A stretch of DNA of 64,000 nt from Myxococcus stipitatus DSM 14675. GTDB lineage: Bacteria; Myxococcota; Myxococcia; Myxococcales; Myxococcaceae. The translations under genes were made by a program, and so were the position numbers. The stretch covers positions 7,257,501 through 7,321,500 of the forward strand of contig NC_020126.1 in NCBI RefSeq assembly GCF_000331735.1, written 5' to 3'. The notes under the pieces were generated by a model, which did not search any database, was not told where the DNA came from, and was given only the letters and a program-made list of their open reading frames with translations. Positions 7,900 to 15,000 of the stretch are shown piece by piece. How positions within the stretch are numbered: the stretch's first letter is position 1; every line of letters begins with the position of its first letter.

Positions 7900-8835
7900 C
7901 TACAGCGGCGTGACAGCAGAGACAATCAACGACGGCGCAAGCCCGTAGATGGAGATGGCGGCGCGGTAGTCAGTTTCCGTCTGGGCGTAGGCCCATGGAG
8001 AGCCTGCGGGTCGGCACTGGGCGTAGTGCATGACTGACAGGACATCATACCCACCCACGAGCTGCCGCGCGTCGTCCTGGCGCCCGGGCTGGTCCAGGTC
8101 TTCAACCTTGCACTCTGGCTCCCCTGCCACCGGAGAGATCCAGATGTGCTCATGACGGAACCCCATCACATGCCCCAACTCATGCCGCAGCGTCGCCTCC
8201 AGGGTCTGCCCATTCGCTGTCGATGAGACAAAGGCCCGCTCATAGATCCAAAGGATGCGATCAGTGGAACTCGGAGGGAAAGACAAGGCAATGAACGCAG
8301 ATGGCCCAGAGACATACCGGACCTCAAAGTTCACACGAAGGTTCGGCCCTGACTCCTCCGAATCACACCACACATCTTCAGACTCAAGATGCGCGAAACT
8401 CACCCCGACCCGCCGACTCCAGGAGAGTCCAGCAGCCGTCATCGCGGCAGCCACCCTGACCTGCTTGTCCGATGGGAACCTGGGCGAGATGCAGTAGGTC
8501 AGCGAGTGCTTCTCCGCCTCCCCCAATACGTCATCAACAATGACGCCACCGCCACTGTCCCGCAGCAGGACCGTCAACGACTGGGACGTGCGCGACATGT
8601 ACTCTTTGTAGTACTTTCGCAGCGCTTCCTCGCCGTGGATGGCGATGTCTCCCTCGACGATGAAAACCCCAGGCCTCGCGGAGCTCTCGACCGCCTGGGC
8701 GCGGAAGGCCTTCCACCCCTCCTCGAACGTCTCATCATGGGAAGGGACACCGATATCCGATGCCCCTCCACAGGAGACCGCCAAGGAGAGCACCAGCGCT
8801 TGCGTCATCCACAAGCCAAGTCTGGGCATCCTCAT
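7900..8835 (-). CDS. Astacin-like metalloprotease lipoprotein, array copy C
   Basis: A 311-aa paralogue with signal and lipobox-like LAVSC, pro-region FIVEGDIAI, catalytic HELGHVMGFRHEH starting at His218 and Met-turn SVMHY. N-terminal details (MRMPRLGLWMTQ, VPSHD) group it with copy D rather than A and B. The stretch between the pro-region and the active site is poorly conserved against the other copies, as expected for altered substrate choice. Same 13-nt spacing to its partner gene. Confidence 0.8.
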   Translation of the reverse strand: MRMPRLGLWMTQALVLSLAVSCGGASDIGVPSHDETFEEGWKAFRAQAVESSARPGVFIVEGDIAIHGEEALRKYYKEYMSRTSQSLTVLLRDSGGGVIVDDVLGEAEKHSLTYCISPRFPSDKQVRVAAAMTAAGLSWSRRVGVSFAHLESEDVWCDSEESGPNLRVNFEVRYVSGPSAFIALSFPPSSTDRILWIYERAFVSSTANGQTLEATLRHELGHVMGFRHEHIWISPVAGEPECKVEDLDQPGRQDDARQLVGGYDVLSVMHYAQCRPAGSPWAYAQTETDYRAAISIYGLAPSLIVSAVTPL

Positions 8836-8848
8836 TGGGGCCCCCGAC

Positions 8849-9187
8849 TCAGTTGAAGTTGATGTAGTGGAACGTGGGGTAGGCGGGGCTCTCCGCGTAA
8901 CACGCCGTATCCACCACCTCGAACCGAACTTCCTTCCCCGCCAGGAACGCTCCCGTCAGCAGCGACAGGATGTTCTTTCCTCCCGTCGACGCCATCGACC
9001 AGCGCAGTGAGTTGCCCGAGCACCCCGCAGGGCCCGCCGCCGCTCCTGCCACCTCCACCCAGCACGTGTTGTCGCTCACCGCGCACCCGATGTTCGTGAT
9101 CTTCCGCAGCCCCGTCGACGAGGCAGCAGCCTCACCCGTGAAACCCAGGACCACCACCACCGCCGCCAGCATCATCATCTTCTTCAT
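8849..9187 (-). CDS. Small secreted four-Cys protein, array copy C
   Basis: 112 aa, one residue longer than the others because the signal peptide is altered (MKKMMMLAAVVVVLGFTGEAAA). The mature part is otherwise almost identical, with the TACYAES ending variant shared with copy D. ATG 9187 has GGAGCTC-like bases upstream. First gene of its unit; the protease starts 13 nt after its stop. Function unknown. Confidence 0.8.
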   Translation of the reverse strand: MKKMMMLAAVVVVLGFTGEAAASSTGLRKITNIGCAVSDNTCWVEVAGAAAGPAGCSGNSLRWSMASTGGKNILSLLTGAFLAGKEVRFEVVDTACYAESPAYPTFHYINFN

Positions 9188-9285
9188 ATTTGCGAGCTCC
9201 AGAAATGACTTCCCATGAAGTTGAACCAACACCAGGCGCGGCACACGCTCCCCGAGCCTGGCTCGACGAAGCGGGACCGAAAGCC

Positions 9286-9322
9286 CTCCTGGCCACAGGT
9301 ACACCTCTCCCGTGGCCAGGAG
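9286..9322 (-). terminator. Hairpin terminator after metalloprotease copy D
   Basis: CTCCTGGCCAC (9286-9296) pairs exactly with GTGGCCAGGAG (9312-9322). It lies 32 nt past the stop at 9354, closing the first unit of the array in transcription order. Confidence 0.6.
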
Positions 9323-9353
9323 ACCTTCCGTAAGCGTCTGGGAGATGTCGCGA

Positions 9354-10283
9354 CTACAGCGGCGTGACTGCCGAGACGATCAGAGCCGGGGCCAGACCAT
9401 AGATGGTGATGGCTGCACGGTAGTCTGATTCCGTTTGGGAGTAGCCCCCTATAGAGCCAGGAGGCCTGCACTCAGGATAATGCATCACCGACAGTGCATC
9501 ATATCCACCCACGAGTTGCCGTGCGTCGTCCTGATGCCCGGGCTGTCCCTTGTCTTCATCCGGAGGATCGGGATCCTCACAGTCCTCGGGGATTGGGGTT
9601 GCCCAGATGTGCTCATGACGGAATCCCAGCACATGCCCCAGCTCGTGACTGAGGATCCCCTCCAAGGTTCTCCCCCCGCGGGACGTGGTGAAGGCCTTTG
9701 GAGCAACATAGAGAATCTTCTCGAAATAGCTCGGGAAGAAGGCCCTCGCGTTGTAGGAAGCCGCAGTTCCCTCAGGCGAAGGCTGAACCTCAAACACCAC
9801 ATTGCTGTTGGTGCCGCCATCCTCGATGGAGCAATATCCGTCCTCGGACGCAACGTGCTGGAAGGACACCCCAACCCTTCGACTCCAGGAGATTGCCGCC
9901 GCATTTATCGCGGCGACCAACCGAGGCCTCTCCCCAGCAGGAAAGCCGTCACCAATACAGTACGTCAATGAGTGCTTCTGGGCCGCAGTCCAGACATCGT
10001 CCACTCCCGCATGAAGTCGGACCGTCAATGGCTGGGAAGCACGGGCCATATACTCCTTGTAATACTTGCGCAGCGCATCCTCGCCGTAGAGAGCGATGTC
10101 TCCCTCGACAATGAAAACACCTGGGCGCACGGCACTCTCGACCACCTGGGCGCGGAAGGCCTTCCACCCATCCTCGAACGAATCATGAGAAGGGACACCG
10201 ATATCCGATGCCTCTCCACAGGAGACCGCCAAGGAGAGCACCAGCGCTTGCGTCATCCACAAGCCAAGTCTGGGCATCCTCAT
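9354..10283 (-). CDS. Astacin-like metalloprotease lipoprotein, array copy D
   Basis: A 309-aa paralogue: signal with LAVSC, pro-region FIVEGDIAL, catalytic HELGHVLGFRHEH starting at His213 and Met-turn SVMHY. Small deletions relative to A-C lie in the pro-region (SHDSFED) and near residue 92. Pro-region and signal match copy C; the middle is its own. It is the last gene of the first unit in transcription order. It probably acts outside the cell or at the outer membrane; the substrate is unknown. Confidence 0.8.
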   Translation of the reverse strand: MRMPRLGLWMTQALVLSLAVSCGEASDIGVPSHDSFEDGWKAFRAQVVESAVRPGVFIVEGDIALYGEDALRKYYKEYMARASQPLTVRLHAGVDDVWTAAQKHSLTYCIGDGFPAGERPRLVAAINAAAISWSRRVGVSFQHVASEDGYCSIEDGGTNSNVVFEVQPSPEGTAASYNARAFFPSYFEKILYVAPKAFTTSRGGRTLEGILSHELGHVLGFRHEHIWATPIPEDCEDPDPPDEDKGQPGHQDDARQLVGGYDALSVMHYPECRPPGSIGGYSQTESDYRAAITIYGLAPALIVSAVTPL

Positions 10284-10296
10284 TGGGGCCCCCGAC

Positions 10297-10632
10297 TCAG
10301 TTGAAGTTGATGTAGTGGAACGTGGGGTAGGCGGGGCTCTCCGCGTAACACGCCGTATCCACCACCTCGAACCGAACTTCCTTCCCCGCCAGGAACGCTC
10401 CCGTCAGCAGCGACAAGATGTTCTTCCCTCCCGTCGACGCCATCGACCAGCGCAGTGAGTTGCCCGAGCACCCCGCAGGGCCCGCCGCCGCTCCTGCCAC
10501 CTCCACCCAGCACGTGTTGTCGCTCACCGCGCAACCCATGTTCGTGATCTTCCGCAGCCCCGTCGACGAGGCAGCAGCCTCACCCGCGAAACCCAGCACC
10601 GCCGCCATCGACAGCATCATCAGCTTCTTCAT
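10297..10632 (-). CDS. Small secreted four-Cys protein, array copy D
   Basis: 111 aa with signal peptide MKKLMMLSMAAVLGFAGEAAA and the shared four-Cys core; one distinguishing change is TNMGC where others have TNIGC. ATG 10632 has CCGGAGC upstream. This is the outermost copy of the array. Its upstream region differs from those of A-C and leads into the noncoding stretch with three palindromes, so its promoter may be regulated differently. Confidence 0.8.
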   Translation of the reverse strand: MKKLMMLSMAAVLGFAGEAAASSTGLRKITNMGCAVSDNTCWVEVAGAAAGPAGCSGNSLRWSMASTGGKNILSLLTGAFLAGKEVRFEVVDTACYAESPAYPTFHYINFN

Positions 10633-11827
10633 ATGTATGGGCTCCGGCAATGCCTTCCAACGAGGGTGAACCGCACGCAAAGCGCGGCATTGCCAAGACG
10701 AACCATACCCGCAAGAACCAAACATCTCAATACACCCTCATCATCGAACAACCATTTTCTTCACCTATCCCTGGCAGCCCGCCTGGTCACAGAAAACTGT
10801 CACCCTGACCTCTGGCAGTGACAGAAAACTGTCTACCTGAGACGCCCCACAGTGTGATTCTTCACCCCCTGCGCTCCCGTCGCGTCTGGTGACAAAAACC
10901 GTCACCCCGTCCGGCCCCTCGACGCACCCGGGATTGCGCTGCCCTCCACGGAGAGTCTCAACGTCACACGCCGAGCGCAGGAGCCAGACCATTGACGGGT
11001 CAGCGCGCCACCACGTCTCCTGGAGGTCCCTGTTCTCGGAGAGGCCCGGCGCGCCCGCTCAATCCCAAGCACTGCAAATCAAGTGAACTCACGGACCCCG
11101 GCAAGCCGCGCCTCATTTCCAGAAGCTCCTTGTGACGGATTCACGGAGCTGGCCCAGACAGAGAGTCACTCGACGGTGCACAAGAACCCTCATGAGCGCG
11201 AACTGGCTTGGTTGGAGATGAGCGCCCTTCCTTGTGGCATGTGCCTCTGACGTGACGATCAGAGCCCCCAAGAACCGTGGGCTGCCGGAATCCGGTGGGG
11301 ACAGACGCTGGCTTGAAGCCGGACGAGGCGCTCCGACCCGCGGCCGCCATCCGGTCGTCCCCAAGGCCATGGGCGAAGGGACCTCTGGCCTCGAGCGATC
11401 CAACGGCCTCTGCACGGCCACCGCCTAAGGCCCAACAGGAGCCCCCCGCGCAGTGCATGAGCGACGCCGGGCCGGGCCGCTTCCGGGCTGGCCCAAGGTG
11501 CCTGGCCAGGAACACGGCCCCAGACCGCAAGGACGACCCGACGTGCATCGGCGCCGAGGAGACCACCCGCCATGGACGCCCTGGGCGGCACGGGACTCGC
11601 CGGGAGCTGCCTCCACCTGACGCTTGTGTCCTTCCGGCTCCACCTCGGCCGAGGCCCCTCTGCGCGCGCCGCGCTCATGTCTCAGGCAGCAGGTCCGCCC
11701 ACACCGCGGGGGGTGCGCGAAACACCCCTTTCGTGACGAGCGGCCGACGCCTGGAACGTCCGCGAAACACACCGTGACAGGGGGCCCTTGCCCTGGGGAG
11801 GCCGGAAGCACAGCATGCGCGCCCACA
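10633..11827. other. 1.2-kb intergenic region without a convincing gene
   Basis: Between the protease array and the MutS-like gene no reading frame on either strand gives a credible protein; the overlapping frames are Arg/Pro/Gly-rich, typical of noncoding GC-rich DNA. The only structured part seen is the palindrome cluster at 10786-10906. It must hold promoters for the array (minus strand) and for the MutS-like gene (plus strand). Confidence 0.5.
10786..10906. promoter_or_regulatory. Three similar palindromes, operator candidates
   Basis: Three related inverted repeats of the form GTGACAGAAAACTGTCAC occur: GTCACAGAAAACTGTCAC (10787-10804), GTGACAGAAAACTGTC (10818-10833) and GGTGACAAAAACCGTCACC (10888-10906). 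The first two have A-tract centres 32 bp apart (about three helical turns) and the third is about 70 bp further. They lie 155-275 bp upstream of the first gene of the protease array. No known regulator consensus is recognised. Confidence 0.45.
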
Positions 11828-13666
11828 GTGTCCGCGAACGTCACGCCTCCCACTCCCCACACCACGTACACCGAGCGCCGCGCCTCCGCGCAGGCCGAGC
11901 TGTCCGCCCTGGACCGCGTCAGCGCTCGCTACGCCAACCTCCGCACCCTCGCCTTCCTCTTCGCCGTCGTCCTCGGCGGACTCATCATCACCGGCCGGAT
12001 TCCCAAGACGTGGTGGTGGGGCGCGGTGGGCGCCGCCGTCGCGTACGGCGTGCTCGCCGTCCTCCATCATCAAATCTTCCGCCGCGAGGCTCGCCAGCGC
12101 CTCTACGTGACGCTCAACGAGCGCGGCCTCGCGAGACTCGGCCACGGCTGGCACGAGTTCCCCGAGCGCGGCGAGCGCTTCGCCTCCCCCTCCCACCTCT
12201 ACACCCCTGACCTGGATGTCTTCGGCCAGGGCAGCCTCTTCCAGCTCCTCAACGAGACCGCCACCCGCGCCGGAGAGGAGCGACTGGCCTCCTGGCTCTC
12301 CGCCCCCGCCTCCGTGGAGACCGTGGAAGCCCGCCAGGGCGCCGCTCGGGAACTGGCCCCGCGCGTGGACTTCCGCCAGGACCTCTGCGTCGACGCACGC
12401 ACCGTGGCCAAGGAGAAGGCCGACCCCGCCCTCTTCATCCAATGGGCGGAAGCGGGCCCCTCCCTCACGTCCATCCGCTGGTCCCGCCCCCTGGCCCTCC
12501 TCCTCCCCCCGGTGACGCTGGCCCTCTTCATCCTGGGCGAAGTCGGCGTGCTCCCCGGCTCCTCCGTCTGGGCCGGCCTCGCCGCGCAGCTCGCCGTCGC
12601 CGTCGCCACCCGCCGCACGCTGCGGAAGATGGATGAGGCCGTGGAGAAGGGAGAGCAGGGCTTCGTCCGCTACGCCCCCCTCTTCGAGCGCATGGAGAGC
12701 CAGCGCTTCGAACACCCCCTCCTGCGAAACCTCCAGCAGGGCCTCCAGCCCCAGGGCGAGCCCCCCGTCTCCGCCCACTTCCACCGCTTCAGCCAGCTCT
12801 TCTCCCTCATCGAGTTCAAGCGCCACCAGTTCCACCCCCTGGTGCACTGGCTCACCCTCTGGGATATCCACGCCCTCTTCGCGCTGGAGAACTGGCGCGC
12901 GAAGCACGGCGCCCATCTGCGCCATTGGTTCGAGTCCCTCGCCGAGCTCGAGGCGCTCTCCTGCGTCGCCGGCCTCGCGCATGACCGCCCCGCCTTCGCC
13001 TGGCCCACCCTGGAGGCCCGAGGCCCCGTGATGGAGGCGAAGCAGCTGGGCCACCCGCTCCTCGACGCCCCCGTCCCCAACGACGTCGCCCTGCCCGGCC
13101 CCGGGCACGCCCTGGTCATCACCGGCTCCAACATGAGCGGCAAGACAACGCTGATGCGCGCCATGGGCACCAACGTCGTGCTGGCCCTCGCCGGCGCCCC
13201 GGTGTGCGCCACGTCCCTGCGCCTGTCCCCGCTCCAGGTCCTCACCAGCATGCGCGTGAAGGACTCGCTCGAGCGCGGCGTCTCGTACTTCTACGCGGAG
13301 GTGCAGCGCATCAAGGCCGTGCTGGACGCGGCGCGCGCGGCGAACGGGCAGGCCCTGTTCCTCCTCGACGAAATCCTCCTGGGCACCAACACCCGCGAGC
13401 GACAGCTCGCCTCGCGCGAGGTGCTCCGGCTCCTGCTGTCCACCGGGGCCGCGGGCGCGGTGACGACGCATGACCTATCGCTGACGGCGCTCGCCGAAGA
13501 GGCCGGGGCGCACGTGCTCAACGTCCACTTCCGCGACCACCTGGAGGACGGGAAGATGGTCTTCGACTACACGCTGCGAGAGGGCGTCGTCGACACCACC
13601 AACGCGCTGCGCGTGCTGCGCCTCGCGGGTGTCCCCGTCGACGACCCGGAAGCCCCCGCGAGCTGA
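11828..13666 (+). CDS. Membrane-anchored MutS-family ATPase
   Basis: About 612 aa. The C-terminal half is a MutS domain V ATPase: Walker A GSNMSGKTTLM, Walker B LFLLDEILLGTNTRERQ and the H-loop TTHDLSL. The N-terminal part lacks the mismatch-recognition domain and instead has two membrane segments (TLAFLFAVVLGGLIITG; WWGAVGAAVAYGVLAVL), with two more near the centre (LALLLPPVTLALFILG; VWAGLAAQLAVAVA). This is the widespread membrane MutS-like subfamily, not the mismatch-repair MutS; its role is not established. The start is uncertain: GTG 11828 is used, but the frame is open upstream to 11624 with no clear ribosome site. Confidence 0.75.
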   Translation: MSANVTPPTPHTTYTERRASAQAELSALDRVSARYANLRTLAFLFAVVLGGLIITGRIPKTWWWGAVGAAVAYGVLAVLHHQIFRREARQRLYVTLNERGLARLGHGWHEFPERGERFASPSHLYTPDLDVFGQGSLFQLLNETATRAGEERLASWLSAPASVETVEARQGAARELAPRVDFRQDLCVDARTVAKEKADPALFIQWAEAGPSLTSIRWSRPLALLLPPVTLALFILGEVGVLPGSSVWAGLAAQLAVAVATRRTLRKMDEAVEKGEQGFVRYAPLFERMESQRFEHPLLRNLQQGLQPQGEPPVSAHFHRFSQLFSLIEFKRHQFHPLVHWLTLWDIHALFALENWRAKHGAHLRHWFESLAELEALSCVAGLAHDRPAFAWPTLEARGPVMEAKQLGHPLLDAPVPNDVALPGPGHALVITGSNMSGKTTLMRAMGTNVVLALAGAPVCATSLRLSPLQVLTSMRVKDSLERGVSYFYAEVQRIKAVLDAARAANGQALFLLDEILLGTNTRERQLASREVLRLLLSTGAAGAVTTHDLSLTALAEEAGAHVLNVHFRDHLEDGKMVFDYTLREGVVDTTNALRVLRLAGVPVDDPEAPAS

Positions 13667-13683
13667 CCTTCGCGCCAAAGAAA

Positions 13684-13716
13684 GCGGGCCCCGGGAAGCG
13701 CTTCCCCGGGGCCCGC
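13684..13716. terminator. GC-rich hairpin between convergent genes
   Basis: GCGGGCCCCGGG (13684-13695) pairs exactly with CCCGGGGCCCGC (13705-13716). It lies between the ends of the MutS-like gene (13666) and the thiolase gene (13749), so it likely stops both transcripts. Confidence 0.75.
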
Positions 13717-13748
13717 GAAGTTTCAGGCCCTGAAGCCCGAGCGCGCGA

Positions 13749-14921
13749 CTACTTCGCGTTCTCGATGAGCGCCGCGGCGCCCATGCCGCCACCGATGCAC
13801 ATGGTGACGACGCCGTAGCGGCCGTTGCGGCGCTTCAGCTCCTGCAGAATCGTGGCGACCAGGCGCGCACCGGACACGCCCAGCGGGTGGCCCAGGGCGA
13901 TGGCGCCACCGTTGGGGTTCACCTTGTCCTCGGAGATGCCCAGCTCACGGATGCAGTACAGCGCCTGCGGAGCGAAGGCCTCGTTCAGCTCGAAGACGTC
14001 GATGTCCTTCACCTCGAGCTTGTTCTTCGCCAGCAGCTTGCGCACCGCGGGCACGGGGCCGATGCCCATGACCTCCGGAGGCACGCCCGCGACGGCGAAG
14101 TCCAGGAAGTAGCCCAGCGGCTTGACGCCCAGCTCCTTCGCCTTCTCCTCGCTCATCACCACCGCGGCCGCCGCGCCGTCCGTCAGCGGCGACGCGTTGC
14201 CGGCCGTCACCACGCCCTTGGCGTTGAACGCGGGCTTGAGCTTGTTCAGGCCCTCGAACGTCGTCTCCGGGCGCAGGATGGTGTCCACCGACACCGTCAC
14301 CGTCTTCGCGTTGCCCTCCTCGTCGTACACGGTGGTCGTGACGGGGATGATCTCCGCGGCGAACTTGCCCTGCTCCCGCGCGGCGGCGGCGCGGCGCTGG
14401 CTCTCCGCGGCGAACTTGTCGGAGTCCTCGCGCGACACGTTGTGACGCGAGGCGATGTTCTCCGCCGTCACACCCATCGACGAGTAGATCTCCGGGTGGT
14501 TCGCCATGATTTCAGGGTTGGCGCTCACCTTGTTGCCGCCCATGGGGACCATGGACATGGACTCGGTGCCACCGCCGATGCCCACCTGGATCTGCCCCGC
14601 CTGGATGGCCGCCGCCACCTGGGCGATGGCCTGCGTTCCAGAGGAACAGAAGCGGTTGATGGTCATCGCCGGCACGTCGACCGGCAGGCCCGCCAGGAGC
14701 GTGGCCTGACGCGCCACGTTCATGCCCTGCTCGGCCTCCGGCATCGCACAGCCGAGGACCACGTCCTCGACATCCGAGCCCTTCAGTCCGGGGACCTTGG
14801 CGACCGCTTCCTTGATGGCGATGGCGGCCAGGGTATCCGGCCGCGTGTCCTTGAACTCGCCCTTGTGCGCGCGGGTGAACGGCGTGCGGACCGCGCTGGC
14901 AATCACGACTCGACCAGGCAT
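13749..14921 (-). CDS. fadA: Acetyl-CoA C-acyltransferase (3-ketoacyl-CoA thiolase)
   Basis: A 390-aa thiolase for the last step of fatty-acid beta-oxidation: CoA-dependent cleavage of 3-ketoacyl-CoA. Start [15 protein letters not shown]; nucleophile Cys in [19 protein letters not shown] motif in [13 protein letters not shown]; second catalytic Cys in CIGGGMGAA near the C-terminus. The length is normal. It follows the fadN-type gene 79 bp downstream on the same strand, giving the two-gene beta-oxidation operon. ATG 14921 is preferred over an in-frame start 12 codons upstream because it begins exactly at the family N-terminus. Confidence 0.92.
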   Translation of the reverse strand: MPGRVVIASAVRTPFTRAHKGEFKDTRPDTLAAIAIKEAVAKVPGLKGSDVEDVVLGCAMPEAEQGMNVARQATLLAGLPVDVPAMTINRFCSSGTQAIAQVAAAIQAGQIQVGIGGGTESMSMVPMGGNKVSANPEIMANHPEIYSSMGVTAENIASRHNVSREDSDKFAAESQRRAAAAREQGKFAAEIIPVTTTVYDEEGNAKTVTVSVDTILRPETTFEGLNKLKPAFNAKGVVTAGNASPLTDGAAAAVVMSEEKAKELGVKPLGYFLDFAVAGVPPEVMGIGPVPAVRKLLAKNKLEVKDIDVFELNEAFAPQALYCIRELGISEDKVNPNGGAIALGHPLGVSGARLVATILQELKRRNGRYGVVTMCIGGGMGAAALIENAK

Positions 14922-15000
14922 TTTGCTTGTCTCCTTGCCCGAGGAGTCCCCGGGCATTCAGCGAATCTTTGTGTCGTGGTCAATGAATACCGGCGGGCCG

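Larger units (their letters stand above)
4772..10632 (-). repeat. Four tandem copies of a two-gene secreted-protein/metalloprotease unit
   Basis: Each unit of about 1.4-1.5 kb runs: leader, small secreted four-Cys protein, 13-nt gap, metalloprotease lipoprotein, hairpin of CTCCTGGCCA type. A and B resemble each other most, as do C and D (signal peptide sequence, SGCYVES versus TACYAES), which suggests one unit duplicated and then the pair duplicated. Small genes and the first quarter of the protease genes are near identical; the remaining protease sequence is diverged. Base composition in the diverged protease parts looks less GC-rich than neighbouring genes. Confidence 0.85.

Noticed and set aside
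4772-9322. CRISPR-like spacing of the four hairpins
   Set aside because: Spacing of about 1.5 kb and placement after genes make them terminators, not an array.
11259-11871. Several overlapping 100-150 codon frames in the 10.6-11.8 kb gap
   Set aside because: No start with ribosome site, no family resemblance, composition typical of noncoding GC-rich DNA.
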